From contig CM022677.1 in the NCBI GenBank assembly GCA_012295275.1, positions 15,288,970-15,352,969 of the forward strand: a DNA stretch of 64,000 nt, given 5' to 3'. Below, one piece after another: positions 1-10,216 of this stretch (positions are counted from its first letter, which is position 1; the number at the start of each line of letters is the position of its first letter). This stretch comes from Chrysomallon squamiferum (lineage: Eukaryota; Mollusca; Gastropoda; Neomphalida; Peltospiridae). The position numbers were made by a program, and so were the translations under genes. Under the pieces are notes generated by a model, which saw nothing but the letters and a program-made list of their open reading frames with translations, ran no database searches and was not told the origin of the DNA.

Positions 1-1275
1 AACACACAAACAAACACTCATACAAACATACATTGGCTCATGGTATATTTGTGATCCATATGTTACAGAAAAAAAGTATTCATTTATTTTTATATGTTTA
101 AAAATGTATTTATTTATAGTTGTTTTTTGTTTTCTTTTTCTTTTTTCCTTTTTTTTTTCTTCTTATTTACAATACACATACAGTGTTTAACAAAAATATT
201 TTTTATTTGTAAATATTTTGAAAAAATAATGTTCATAATATGGCTTTAAAAAAAACCCCCAAAACCATACATTTCTAATCTCTTGTAAATAAAATAAAAT
301 TGTTGTTGTTTTTCCTATCTTTTGTGTTTAACATATCACAGTTTAGGTGTGGTTAGAACAGGAAATTATGTGAGAGAAAAATGAAAAGGATTGATACAGC
401 TGTGCTCACTATTATCATAATTATTATCTGCAGGCTACTTACTATTATTGTAATTATCATCTACAGGCTATTTACTATTATTGTAATTATCATCTACTAA
501 CTCTCATTTTATTATAATTATCTGTTCACACACACTTGATAAATAACTGGTTTCTACATTCTGGTTTGTAAAAATCTGGTATTTTGCAGATTATATACTT
601 TAAAACATTTTTTTAGAAAAATATAAAAATAATTAAGAAATAATGTAATTAAATAAATAAATAAAAATGTCTTCATTGTGGGCCAATGATAAGTGTCTAT
701 CTATGTTTCAATGTGTGCATGAGTGTGCATATATTTGTGTAAGTCTGTATGCATGTATCTGTGTGCTTATTATGTGTGCATGAATAGGTATGTATATGTG
801 TCTGTGTGTGTGTTTGTATTGTATGTTTAAGAATGTATGTATGTTTGTATGTCTGTATGTGTAGATATATGTGTCTGTATTAATGTATGTATGAATAAGT
901 ATGGATTATTTGTACTTATATCTAAGTATGTGTGTATGAATATTTGTGTTTGTATTACGGTGTGTGTGTGTGTAATCTGAAAATAAACACAGTATCTACT
1001 GTGTGCTTTATCTAGGTTTTTTTAACCTGCTGAAATTAAATAGCAATAGAAATTGAATAAAATACATATTTCTATTTAATTATTTAATTTTGTTTTAATT
1101 TATATAATTAGTTACTAATTTAATCAAACACTCACATTAAAATAGAATAATAAACATATTCCATAAACATACATAATTAAAAAAAACATGCACCATAAAA
1201 ACTCACTCTTACACATCATATAAAGATAATTATGTAGAAACAAAATGACACACAGTGCTATAAAGAGATAAGAGG
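1..1275. other. AT-rich non-coding DNA
   Basis: No convincing exon or RNA gene is visible here. The stretch at about 700-980 is TG-rich, built from loosely repeated TGTATG/TGTGTG words. The rest is A+T-rich with short homopolymer runs. Confidence 0.6.
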
Positions 1276-1284
1276 TATATAAAA
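1276..1284 (+). promoter_or_regulatory. TATA-like box
   Basis: A TATATAAAA word lies about 26 bases upstream of the ATG at 1310. It could serve the small ORF there. The region is AT-rich, so chance is likely. A polypyrimidine-poor acceptor (TTTGTAG, ending at 1301) offers the alternative that the ORF is a 3' exon. Confidence 0.2.
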
Positions 1285-1309
1285 ATATCACTTATTTGTA
1301 GGTAAAAAG

Positions 1310-1693
1310 ATGATGGAGGTAGAGCATGTGCCGGTGATAGAAAACACCAGTAACACAGTCACAGAAAACAGCAGTAACACAGTCAGTGAAAACACCAGTA
1401 ACACAGTCAGTGAAAACAGCAGTAACACAGTCAGTGAAAACAGCAGTAACACAGTCACTGAAAACACAGTTCAGTCAGAAACTAGCTTAAAGAGAACAGC
1501 AGCACAAAGTGGTGATGAAACAACTACAGCAACAACAGCAGATGTGAAGAAAACAGAATCAAGCACATTTCTGAAAATAAAACAAATAATAATAACAACA
1601 ACAACAACAATAATAATAATAATAATCATTATCATAATAATAATAATTATTATTATTATTATTATTATGATAATATTAATAACACTAATATAA
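1310..1693 (+). CDS. repeat-coding hypothetical ORF (127 aa) or 3' exon
   Basis: I do not recognise a family. The ORF opens with MMEVEHVPVIE, then has five tandem octapeptides of the type NTSNTVTE/NSSNTVSE. A Ser/Thr/Lys-rich stretch follows (about residues 55-95), then an isoleucine run encoded by an AAT/ATT microsatellite, which is unlikely to be functional protein. An AATAAA follows at about 1723. The Asn-x-Ser/Thr pattern would suit a heavily glycosylated spacer if the protein were secreted, but no signal peptide is seen. It could be a terminal exon using the acceptor that ends at 1301, or a chance ORF. Confidence 0.25.
   Translation: MMEVEHVPVIENTSNTVTENSSNTVSENTSNTVSENSSNTVSENSSNTVTENTVQSETSLKRTAAQSGDETTTATTADVKKTESSTFLKIKQIIITTTTTIIIIIIIIIIIIIIIIIIIMIILITLI
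1343..1474 (+). repeat. 24-bp in-frame minisatellite
   Basis: About five and a half 24-bp units encode NTSNTVTE-like octapeptides. The period is a multiple of three, so the frame is kept. Units differ mainly at ACC/AGC (Thr/Ser) positions. Confidence 0.8.
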
Positions 1694-1739
1694 TAATAAC
1701 AATAAATAAAAACAATAATAAAGAAATAAAGTTCTCTAT

Positions 1740-3330
1740 TACTTGTTTACTGATGTATTGCTTAATCTTTGATTTACTATTTTTGTAAAAACAATATTGT
1801 TATCGTGATGTTATGTTTTAATTTCATCATGTTGTTTTTAATACATAGAAAAGGTGAAAAATAAAGAATAATTAAGGTCACAGCTATTTTCATATAAAAT
1901 ATATTTTGGTACTTTATTAAATTAGAATTTAAACTGTTTTCACTAAAACAGTAATATCCAGTTCAAGATGTTGTATTTTGGTTTTGTCATCATTCTCAAA
2001 GAAATTTTAAAATAACATGTCTGATCAAAGGATATCGCTACTTTCATATAAAATTTATTTGCATACTGAAATAAGTTATGAAATAAACAACATTTTTAAG
2101 AAAGCTAATTTATTTCTGTACAGCTAATATTTTGTTAACTGTTTATATATTTTAATACAAATATGAGATTCAATACATTACAAATAAACTCATTAGTTGA
2201 TGATAGTTTGTCTTTAACTTATAGCATCTGTGCTCTCTTAATCCAGCCATGTAAACCAAATAATACAAATTTTTATAATACATATTGTTTTTAGTTACCA
2301 TGGCAATATATATATATATTTCATTTACAGGTTGCCATGGCTATTTTTTATGTATTTTAAATAAAACTCTGTTTTCAGGGAATGTGGGTAGACTGGAGGC
2401 TGTACAGTGAAATGTGTATCAGACTTACCCATTTTTATTTAACTTTTTATTTATTTATTTTATTATTTTTAAAGATTTGAAATATGTACCCAAGTAATCA
2501 GTGTAATAAAGTAAAAATATTCAAAACATATTTTTTTTTATATGACATAATACCTGTCTTTGTACATTCTTTATATTAAGATTTGTTGGGTTTTTTTTGT
2601 TTTTTGTTTTTTTTGCTGTTATTAAAAAGAAATATCTCAACATTGTATTAAATATTATAAAAATAAAATAAAAATTTATTTCCCTTTTTATTGTTGTTGT
2701 TATTTTATATATTTTTAGAATTATATCAAATATTATTTATATTTTTTATTGTTGTTTTTTTATTAGAAAGAAATGTATCAACTAATTTATTATTATTACA
2801 TTAAGAGAGTTTTATTTCTCCTTTCATTGATGTTATCACGCGATGGTTTGAGGATCGCATTAAATAATAATTAGAATAGCTTTATTTATCTTTTTATTGT
2901 TGTTGTATATATTTTTAGAATTATCTTAAATATTATTAAAATATTTTTATTTTTTATTGTTGTTGTTTTTGTAGTTATTACTGTATCAGATTTTAGAATT
3001 ATATTAAATATTAAAATAGTTTTATTTATTTATTTATTTACTTTTTGGGGTCATTACGTGATCTGATTTTAGAATTATATATACACATACACACACATAT
3101 ACTATCTATGTATCTATCTTATTCCTGTATTCAATATTCTGATCCATCAGTAACCATCCATGTATGATCAATGCATCTCACTAGTTACCTACACATCAGT
3201 GTCTGTATAACTACCTTACATATCTATTTTTCTGTATGTCTTTCCATCTATAAACACACTTAAATATATGTCTAGAACTGAAAATATAGAATAAAACATT
3301 CTTACACATGCATATATGTTACAATCAATA
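1740..3330. other. AT-rich region without recognisable gene
   Basis: The region holds several loosely related stretches of the type TTTATTGTTGTTGT...TAGAATTATATTAAATATTA (about 2640-3080), which look like diverged tandem copies. An exon-like piece near 2380-2430 (after CTGTTTTCAG) has no sustained frame. Confidence 0.5.
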
Positions 3331-3337
3331 TGTGAAA

Positions 3338-3425
3338 CTAGTCATTTAGCCTAACACCCAAAACCATCAGAAATTAGGCCTAATGAGTAAAATGTCGAGG
3401 AATTAGGCCAAATGACTGGATTTTC
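3338..3425. repeat. inverted-repeat element with ATTAGGCC ends (copy 1)
   Basis: The words AGTCATTTAGCCTAA and TTAGGCCAAATGACT form imperfect complementary arms around a core with CCTAATGAGTAAAAT. A diverged copy lies in opposite orientation at 16540-16665. This suggests a small dispersed, possibly non-autonomous, repeat. Confidence 0.5.
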
Positions 3426-3875
3426 CATGGCATTGTTTGACATCTGCCTGATAGTAATTCAGACAATCAGTCAAGCAGGTTTAATGCTTTGCAACATCAT
3501 TAGTGGTTCAGTTCAATTCTTTATTATTCTAAGCTTTACAGCTTATTGATATACATTGTCAATAATAATAAGAAAAAAAAAAGGTAAAAAAAGAAAACAA
3601 TTACAAATAGTGACAGAGTGATAAAAAGAGAAAAATCCTTTGGAGAATGTTAACAGAAGACAAATTATGTCTAACCAAAATTTTCCCAAATTTCAATCTC
3701 ATCTTCAGTTTTGCCACTGTTATACATAATAGACATATTCTTTCTGCTCTCTCAAGATTTCTATATCTCCCAGTCTTATTTGCAGTCTTCTTCAGAGCAC
3801 AATGATTTTAATACCAACATTCAAATGGGTTCAATGCTTTCTTACATCTGTTCATTGTATTGATTAGTGGTTGAG

Positions 3876-4012
3876 TTATTTTTACATCAAATACCAGTTA
3901 TATGGTAGGGATTAGAGGTACTGTTATTGTTACGTCAAATACCAGATAAATGTTAGGGATTAGAGGTACTGTTATTGTTATGTCAAAGACCAGTTATATG
4001 GTAGGGATTAGA
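3876..4012 (+). repeat. 48-bp tandem repeat, about 2.9 units
   Basis: Units read like TTATTGTTACGTCAAATACC followed by a segment with TTAGGGATTAGAGGTACTG. Three consecutive near-identical units are visible, and the last is truncated where the next repeat begins. Confidence 0.8.
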
Positions 4013-4014
4013 CT

Positions 4015-4137
4015 GACCAGTTGCCACCGAACACCAATCTTGACCAGCTGCCACCCAAAACCAAGCTTGACCAGTTACCACCCAAAACCAAGCTTGACCA
4101 GTTACCACCCAACTCGGACCTGACCAGCTGCTGCCCA
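4015..4137 (+). repeat. 27-bp tandem repeat, about 4.5 units
   Basis: Units of the type GACCAGTTACCACCCAAAAC plus CAAGCTT repeat head to tail. They lie in an open frame (DQLPPKTKL nonapeptide) that runs into the cysteine-rich relic downstream, which may be accidental. Confidence 0.8.
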
Positions 4138-4184
4138 ATGCCAGGAGCCAGTTTGATGTGTGTCCCCAGAGACTGCTATTGTCT

Positions 4185-4338
4185 CATGATGTCTCTTAGA
4201 GCAGGGCTGTCAAGGGAGTCCACCGCAGGAGGACAAGAGTTTGAGAAATGCAACTGTGAAGTGAAAAAAAGCTGTCAAACAAAATGTATCAAGAACAATT
4301 CAAGATGTTACTCAAGTTTGAACTGCTGTAATAAATAG
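4185..4338 (+). pseudogene. relic of CXC-like integrase C-terminal tail (copy 1)
   Basis: The frame reads a STAGGQ motif followed by KCNCEVKKSCQTKC and a later CYSSLNCC before the stop at 4336-4338. The order GGQ, CxC, spaced cysteines and a final Cys-rich end is the pattern I know from the C-terminal tail of retroelement-type integrases and KRAB-A domain-containing protein 2-like proteins, where it resembles a CXC/tesmin-like zinc-binding domain. Some expected cysteines and the CH of CHxSLxC are altered, and no integrase core lies upstream, so this is a fragment. A second copy is at 16335-16478. Family naming comes from memory of the motif. Confidence 0.5.
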
Positions 4339-4344
4339 AACACT

Positions 4345-4785
4345 ACTTGTGATTTGTGCATCTGTTACTGGATATTTTTAAAATTTATTATTAAAATTAA
4401 AAACCCACACGTTCATCACTTAAATTTTCAATATACAATAAGCTTCATTTTAAAGTACCTCTCACATTTAATTATCTGTTATTCATTTACCTTCACCCTA
4501 ATATATTTATTTAAAAAGGGCACTTACCTGGAAACCCATCCATATTTCTTCATGTCTACTGGAGTGCTTGTTTACAATAAAAGTTGGTATAAACCTTTAA
4601 ACCTCTTCTTTTCAGTATCAGTCTGTGATGCAGATAATAACACATCTCCTCAATTACAGGTCTTCTCACTTCTTCCTTTTTAATAGAAAAATAAAAAAAT
4701 ATATTAATGTTCACGTCTCATTGTGCACTGAGCTCTTTATAAAGTTAAAAACTGAAATTTAATGTGCTGCTTCCAAAAACTTTAA
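4345..4785. repeat. duplicated block, copy 1
   Basis: From GCATCTGTTACTGGATAT to GCTGCTTCCAAAAACTTT this closely matches 17622-18042 in the same orientation. Both copies carry a minus-strand splice-donor-like site (TTTCCAG then GTAAGT) at about 4525. Copy 2 is separated from its cysteine-rich relic by about 1.1 kb of microsatellite-rich DNA, while here the two are contiguous. Confidence 0.8.
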
Positions 4786-4799
4786 AAAAGAAGCAAGAA

Positions 4800-4823
4800 C
4801 AATATAAAAATAATAATAAAAAC

Positions 4824-4872
<49 letters not shown>
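4800..4872. repeat. (AAT)n microsatellite
   Basis: An uninterrupted AAT/ATA run lies within AT-rich DNA. Confidence 0.85.
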
Positions 4873-4875
<3 letters not shown>

Positions 4876-5007
4876 AAGTTCAGTACAACATATCACTGTG
4901 AAAAATGAATATTTTACTTAATTTACTGTTTCACTTATTAAATATGGGTTTATTTGATATTTTTCATGTGTTCAAGTGGAAAATTCTTCTTATAGCACCA
5001 TACATTT

Positions 5008-5370
5008 TCAAACAATGTTTCATTGTTTTTGTGAAACAAAATCAATATTTATATATTTTCTGTTATTGATAATGAAAAATGCATAGATTGTTTAGTGTTA
5101 ATAATAAATAAATAAATAAATAACAAAATATATATTTTTTAAATTCTTATTTAGTATAATTCCTAATAGCAGCATTCATTTTTAAAAAATAAATTTTCAT
5201 TGTTTTAGTGAAACAAAATCAATATTTATATATTTTCTGTTACTGATAATGAAAAATACATTACTGATAATGAAAAATGTTACTAATAATAAATAAATAA
5301 TTAACAAAACAATATATTTTTTTTTTTTTTTTTTTTTAAATCTTATTTAGTATAATTTCTGTTATTTAAG
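5008..5370 (+). repeat. direct duplication of about 180 bp
   Basis: The segment with TTTCATTG, GTGAAACAAAATCAATATTT and GATAATGAAAAAT occurs at about 5015-5085 and again at about 5195-5262. In each copy it is followed by AATAAATAAATAA and TTATTTAGTATAATT. It is a simple tandem duplication of AT-rich DNA with no coding content. Confidence 0.75.
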
Positions 5371-5559
5371 AAAATGAAAACTGATATAAACATTACAGTC
5401 TAAGACTTGCCTAGTTCCAAACCGGATAGTTCCGTATCGTTATTTCGTTTGATGACTGGCTTGATGTCATAAACATTATTAATAAGTGAATATTTCTTAT
5501 CAGCGAATTCAATGTTATCTGTTCTTGTTCAATAGATTAAAATGTTGGGTTTTTTTTCA

Positions 5560-5970
5560 GTGTTTTTAGCAGACGCAAAGACACGTGCGAGTCGGAAACG
5601 AGTCTCGATTACGACATTAGTTTCAGTTCATCCAAAAGAAAAAAGACTATTGGTAATAACATGAACATATTTTTAAAACAGTGTTTAATCTGGCAAATGT
5701 TGTCCTAGATTCCAGTGGGAAAATGGATTCTCAAACAGTAAACTAATTTAATCCTAGGATTAAAGTACTTATACAATTACAAACATTTCCAGTATTGTTG
5801 TTTTTCTGCTTTGCAAATTTGACACATTGGACAAATGTCTGAAGATGTTATGAGTCAATGCGAGATACAGCAAAGACTCTGAGTATTTCAAAGTCCACAC
5901 TGTGTGAGAAAGACGAAACATCTCGACGTGACCTCCAAGCCAAAGAACAAGAATAATCTGGTTTTTGATG
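5560..5970 (+). other. region with a possible short exon or LINE ORF1 N-terminal debris
   Basis: After a pyrimidine tract and TTTTTAG, about 5588-5650 is open in one frame with an acidic then basic stretch (SSSKRKK) and ends at G/GTAATA. It is more CG-containing than its surroundings. It lies upstream of the zinc-knuckle relic, so it may be the N-terminal part of that decayed ORF1 or an unrelated host exon. I cannot decide. Confidence 0.2.
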
Positions 5971-6120
5971 CAGCTACCTAAGTGTGGACAGTGTCAGAAA
6001 TGTTACACACAACAATGAAATGTACACAGTGATATAACCCATTTAGCTATTCTGGTGGAAATCACTACAAAAACTCTGACTATTACTGATCCCTGGCAAA
6101 AACTGCAAAGGATCACATGA
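5971..6120 (+). pseudogene. decayed LINE ORF1 zinc-knuckle region
   Basis: Translation gives QLPKCGQCQKC, and further on SGGNHYKNS and SLAKTAKDHM with stops between. These align in order with QLPKCGHCQKWGH, CGGNHHRNSGQC and SLAKCANCQGPHE of ORF1 in the LINE at 58588-59961. Several zinc-ligand cysteines are lost and there are stops and indels. This is an old copy of the same or a close family, reduced to ORF1 debris. Confidence 0.7.
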
Positions 6121-6149
6121 AATATATGAAATAAAAAAATAAATAAAAA

Positions 6150-7140
6150 CCCTATAGCTGCATTATGACATCTTCATTATGAAAATTTGTATGTGTCTTA
6201 TTAATGCAGTTAAAATATATTTCAGTTCATCTTACGTGTTAAATTTTCTTATTTCCTGTAAAATATAATTCTCTAGCAAGAATAAATGATACTACTCGAA
6301 CATAATTTACCTTTTCTTTCCATTATTGACGTTGCATGCTTTCTTCTCAAACTGTAGGAACTGCTGACAAACACATTCTGACTGGAATCGGTTTCTATGG
6401 TTTCTGTTAGTATTACTGATGACATTCAACATGAGATAAAATAACAGACTCTTTCAAGCTGATAATTACAGGCAGTGTCTGTAATAAAAGAGTTTCAAAA
6501 CAAAAATATTACTGATATGGAATTAATTGCATAAAATGGTCTTGTTTTTATTATATATGGCAGGCTAACAACTGACATCTCAGAGAATAACTAAAGCTGT
6601 TAAAATAATAAATATGATCAGTTACAATGAATTAACCAACAGTTAATTAGAAAAATATTTAATAAAATAAAACAACTCAAATCTCTGCAGTGCAAAGAAA
6701 ATGTAATCACCTCCTTTTACCAACATCACACACCTTAGTGTGAAATATATATCAGTTAATTTCATCTATCAGTATTGTCCTGTACAAAGTCCACTGGTTT
6801 GTGTTTGTGTGAGTGGAGGAGATATTGACAGGTATCTGCTTCTTTCAGTAATAAAAAACAACAACAATATTAAAATATTTATGGAAACAAAGTTTATTTC
6901 TCTACCGATTAGAGGCAAAAACATCACACATTCTTATGTAGCTGGAAACGAACAATACAGACAGAAACCTACATATACTCTTTATTTCTGTCATAAATAT
7001 ATACAAAGTGATTTAACATTTTATCCATTTTATAAAGCAATTAGCACAGACGAAAAAGTCTGAAACGAAAAATAGATCATATATTAAAACATTTCAAACA
7101 CAATTAGTCTGGCATCACTGTGTCAAAGTGATAGGTAGCT
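6150..7140. other. non-coding, no feature recognised
   Basis: The stretch is AT-rich. An open frame at 6740-7063 shows no domain and no convincing splice or start context. Confidence 0.5.
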
Positions 7141-7142
7141 GC

Positions 7143-7143
7143 A

Positions 7144-7183
<40 letters not shown>

Positions 7184-7261
7184 GTTGTGTGTACCTGTTT
7201 CTTGATCAATATTGTTCTCTACATATTTGTTATAATTACTTTTAATTTTCTTCTTCTTCTT

Positions 7262-7300
<39 letters not shown>

Positions 7301-7340
7301 TTTATTATTATTATTATTATTATTATTATTTCACATTATA
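7143..7340. repeat. microsatellite cluster (GT)n, (TCA)n, (TTA)n
   Basis: A GT run at about 7145-7180 is followed, after 80 bases, by ATC/TCA and then TTA runs to about 7330. Apparent open frames here are repeat translations. Confidence 0.9.
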
Positions 7341-7535
7341 GGTGAAATTTTTGTTTCTTTCTTTATTTGATAAATGACAGAACAAAAATAAATGTTGCTG
7401 CTGGGTTGCATTCAAAACTAAATAAAGTAGAAAATACATGAAATTACAGATATGTGTGTGTTGTTGTTGTTTTAACTATGCTAACACTAGAACCAGGTTA
7501 GAAAATTCGATGGCTAATGAAGAGTGAACAGAAAT

Positions 7536-7617
<82 letters not shown>
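7536..7617. repeat. (GA)n microsatellite
   Basis: About 40 GA dinucleotides, with one interruption near the 5' end. Confidence 0.95.
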
Positions 7618-7622
<5 letters not shown>

Positions 7623-8077
7623 ACTTTTGTATGTATATAAATGAACGGGCAAACAGAAAGATAAACATGGATTTTGAAAGTTGTTGTTCATGCAGCAGGC
7701 AAGTGAGACAGAGAGACGCAGGTGTTGGGAGAGTTTGATACAGATAAAAACTTAGACAGACTGACAGATTGTTTGTAGGACAGATAAACAGAAAGCCACA
7801 TAGGAACATACTGATAGATATAGAAATACCGAGACAAGCAGATTAATGAGGGGTGTATATATATAATGGTGGTTAGATATACATATGCATGTGTGTGTGT
7901 GTGTGTAAGTGTGTATGAAAGATATTTTTTATAGAGTGAATATGAAATGATGAACATGTCTGATAGGTTGGTTTGAGTATTTGAGCAACAAACTGTGGAA
8001 ATATGTGTTTATGAGTTAGAAAGAATCTGTTTTTTGTGTGGTTTTCTGTGTGTTTTTGAGAGTGCCTATGTGCTGGA

Positions 8078-8339
8078 GATACACAGATAGACAGCTGTGA
8101 CAACGCAGACTGCGTGGAGCTGTGAAATGTGTGAACTGTGTTGTAGATACACAGGTAGACAGCTGTGACAACGCAGACTGCGTGGAGCTGTGAAATGTGT
8201 GAACTGTGTTGTAGATACACAGGTAGACAGCTGTGACAACGCAGACTGCGTGTGCTGTGAAATGTGTGAACTGTGTTGTAGATACACAGGTAGACAGCTG
8301 TGACAACGCAGACTGCGTGGAGCTGTGAAATGTGTGAAT
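8078..8339 (+). repeat. 68-bp tandem repeat, four units, derived from a lectin exon
   Basis: Four consecutive units (about 66-68 bp) each contain GACAGCTGTGACAACGCAGA and CTGCGTGGAGCTGTG. The last unit runs straight into the C-type lectin C-terminal coding piece at 8342. In one frame the unit reads NADCVEL, the kind of sequence found just before the WND motif of C-type lectins, so the repeat appears to be an amplified part of that exon. Confidence 0.8.
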
Positions 8340-8341
8340 TG

Positions 8342-8395
8342 GAACGACCCGGATGTGCGGCTCACGGCGGCTTCTTCTGTGAGTGCGATCCGTGA
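8342..8395 (+). pseudogene. C-type lectin domain, C-terminal coding fragment
   Basis: The frame reads ERPGCAAHGGFFCECDP and a TGA stop at 8393-8395. This matches the end of C-type lectin domains (W-N-D-x-x-C, then G-F-x-C-E). An overlapping frame reads NWNDP just upstream, so a small indel has split the WND motif from the rest. AATAAA follows at about 8402, as expected for a 3' end. Upstream the exon dissolves into the 68-bp repeats and no earlier lectin exon was found. It is probably a dead gene end. It points towards the minus-strand lectin ending at 9049. Confidence 0.6.
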
Positions 8396-8429
8396 TCAGC
8401 GAAAATAAATGAAAATAAAAACACAGTTG

Positions 8430-8678
8430 TTTCTTCTTATTGTCATTATTTTTTATTATTTTTAGCTTTTTATTATTGTTGTTATTGTTAATATTTTTAT
8501 TTTATTATTATTGTTATTATTATTGTTGTTATTATTATTTTTAGCTTTTTATTATTGTTGTTATTATTCGTGTTATTTTTATTGATATTATTATGGTTAT
8601 TGTTATTTTTTATTATCATCATCATCATCATTATTATTGGTATTATTTTTATTATTATTAGTTTTGTTGTTGTTGTTG

Positions 8679-8735
<57 letters not shown>

Positions 8736-8790
8736 GTTATATTAGTAATAGTAGTAGTATTACTATTATTATTTTTATTATAATTTTCTT
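8430..8790. repeat. TTA/TTG-rich low-complexity tract
   Basis: TTATTATTG-type words are followed by a pure TTA run at about 8685-8735. The open frames here are repeat translations. Confidence 0.85.
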
Positions 8791-9048
8791 TCGTTTCCCT
8801 TTCACATAATGCACAGAAAATTGACATAAAAAGAGAAAATAAAAAATATACACAAACAAAAAAAGATTTAAAAAAACAACAAAAATTTAAAAATTAAAAA
8901 AGAAAAATGTTTGAAAATAATAATAGTTACTCTTAGTGACTCACTTCCTGACTCACTGTGTGACTGACTCAGTGGCTGTCATACTAATACTAATAACAAA
9001 AGAAAAGAAACCTCTGGGAGTTTAGCGTTTTTATTTATTTTTTTATTA

Positions 9049-9288
9049 TTACACTATCCACAATGGTCTGTGATTGTATTCGCATATGAAGCCTGCTCTA
9101 TCATCACAAGGTCTGTCTTTCCAGAACTGAAAATTACCTTTCGCAAAAATCTCAAGGCAGTGTTCACGTCGTTGATAATTGCGATCTGTAAAATGACACA
9201 AACCTCACAGGTTCAGAACCGCACCTTGACGTCCATTTGAAAGCGCCTTCCACAGCGAGGTCATTTCCTCCAATCCAATACCGATCGG
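9049..9288 (-). pseudogene. C-type lectin, last exon (one frameshift)
   Basis: Read on the minus strand after acceptor TATTTCCAG, the exon encodes DRYWIGGNDLAVEGAFKWTS and then EPVRFVSFYR. After a one-base shift it continues with NYQRREHCLEIFAKGNFQFW, KDRPCDD, RAGFICEY and a TAA stop at 9049-9051. The WIGGNDL, HC and GFICE landmarks are those of the second half of a C-type lectin domain, a carbohydrate-binding or recognition module that is usually secreted. The only flaw is the shift near 9185. A 39-nt intron from GTGCGG to ACAG is formally possible there but would not restore the frame. AATAAA follows the stop at once. It could be a recent pseudogene or contain a sequencing error. Confidence 0.75.
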
Positions 9289-9411
9289 CTGGAAATACAC
9301 AATAACAGCAGCAGTAGTAGTTGCTGTTGTTGTTGTTGTTATGGTGGTAATAGTACAAGTTGTAATTGTTGAGGAGGTAGTAGTTGTAGTCATAGCAGCA
9401 GCAGAAGAAGT

Positions 9412-9416
<5 letters not shown>

Positions 9417-9470
<54 letters not shown>
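9417..9470. repeat. (GA)n microsatellite
   Basis: An AG/GA run inside the last intron of the lectin gene. Confidence 0.95.
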
Positions 9471-9475
<5 letters not shown>

Positions 9476-9674
9476 TAACTAGAGATTGGGGTAAAACAAA
9501 TCTTACGTAAAAGCTGTACACCACAACGTATCACGTGACCAGCTGTACAACACAACTATTTATCTGACAGCTGTGGTTAAAGAACTAGAGATATAACACT
9601 GCATTATCTGCTGAGTGCTTAGGCAGCGGCACTGAAACATGAACTGTTTGTGTAGAAATAAATCAGACACTTAC

Positions 9675-9768
9675 TGGCGTGCGAGTTCTTCAGGCGATTG
9701 CCAACTTCTCTGTTTTCCTCCTTAGAAGATATTATCATCAAATAGGAATTCATAGGTCTGCAATAGTC
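9675..9768 (-). CDS. C-type lectin, middle exon
   Basis: The acceptor is TTATTCAG and the donor GCCA/GTAAGT. The 94-nt exon encodes DYCRPMNSYLMIISSKEENR, then EVGNRLKNSHA, leaving one base. This is the part of the C-type lectin fold with the first long helix: Cys, then L-x-x-I, then the acidic EEN stretch. Phase fits both neighbours: it starts in phase 0 after the exon at 10217-10326, and its last A joins CC of the exon ending at 9288 to make Thr. The frame is intact, with no sign of decay. Confidence 0.8.
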
Positions 9769-9769
9769 C

Positions 9770-9837
9770 TGAATAATAATAATAATAGTCAGAATAGTAA
9801 TAATAGCAAAAATAATAATAGTAATAATAGTAATAAT

Positions 9838-9879
<42 letters not shown>

Positions 9880-9900
9880 CATCATCATTATCATAATAAT
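9770..9900. repeat. AAT-rich microsatellite
   Basis: Imperfect then pure AAT repeats lie just upstream of the lectin middle exon, in the intron of the minus-strand gene. Confidence 0.9.
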
Positions 9901-10044
9901 AAAACAGCAGTCATAATCATAATCTAAACAACAAAAACAATATTAATTGCAGCAGCATCCTCAGCACATAATAACAACCATAATAACAGCGACAACAGCA
10001 ACAACAGTAGCATCGCTAAAGAGTAGAAATATTAGTACTTCCTG

Positions 10045-10200
10045 TTAGTATGTCTATTTCTAATCACGTATATGTTTGTTTCTAATCACGATTACGTCTG
10101 TTTCTAATCACGAGTACGTATGTTTCTAATCACGTGTACGTCTGTTTCTAATCACGTGTACGTCTGTTTCTTATCACGTGTACGTCTGTTTCTAATCATG
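10045..10200 (+). repeat. 21-bp tandem repeat, about seven units
   Basis: Units of the form TACGTCTGTTTCTAATCACG repeat head to tail. Each has a CACG/ACGT core, so the array holds many CpG and E-box-like CACGTG words. It lies directly downstream of the donor of the exon at 10217, inside a lectin intron. Confidence 0.85.
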
Positions 10201-10216
10201 AGGATATGTGACTAAC

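Noticed and set aside
7476-7809. Long Ser/Leu and Arg/Glu open frames on both strands
   Set aside because: They are translations of the (GA)n/(CT)n microsatellite at 7536-7617.
8555-8827. Open frames of poly-Ile, poly-Asn and poly-Val
   Set aside because: They come from TTA/TTG triplet repeats and have no other coding features.
9186-9224. 39-nt mini-intron in the lectin last exon
   Set aside because: Although bounded by GT and AG, removing it leads to a stop. A one-base frameshift explains the sequence better.
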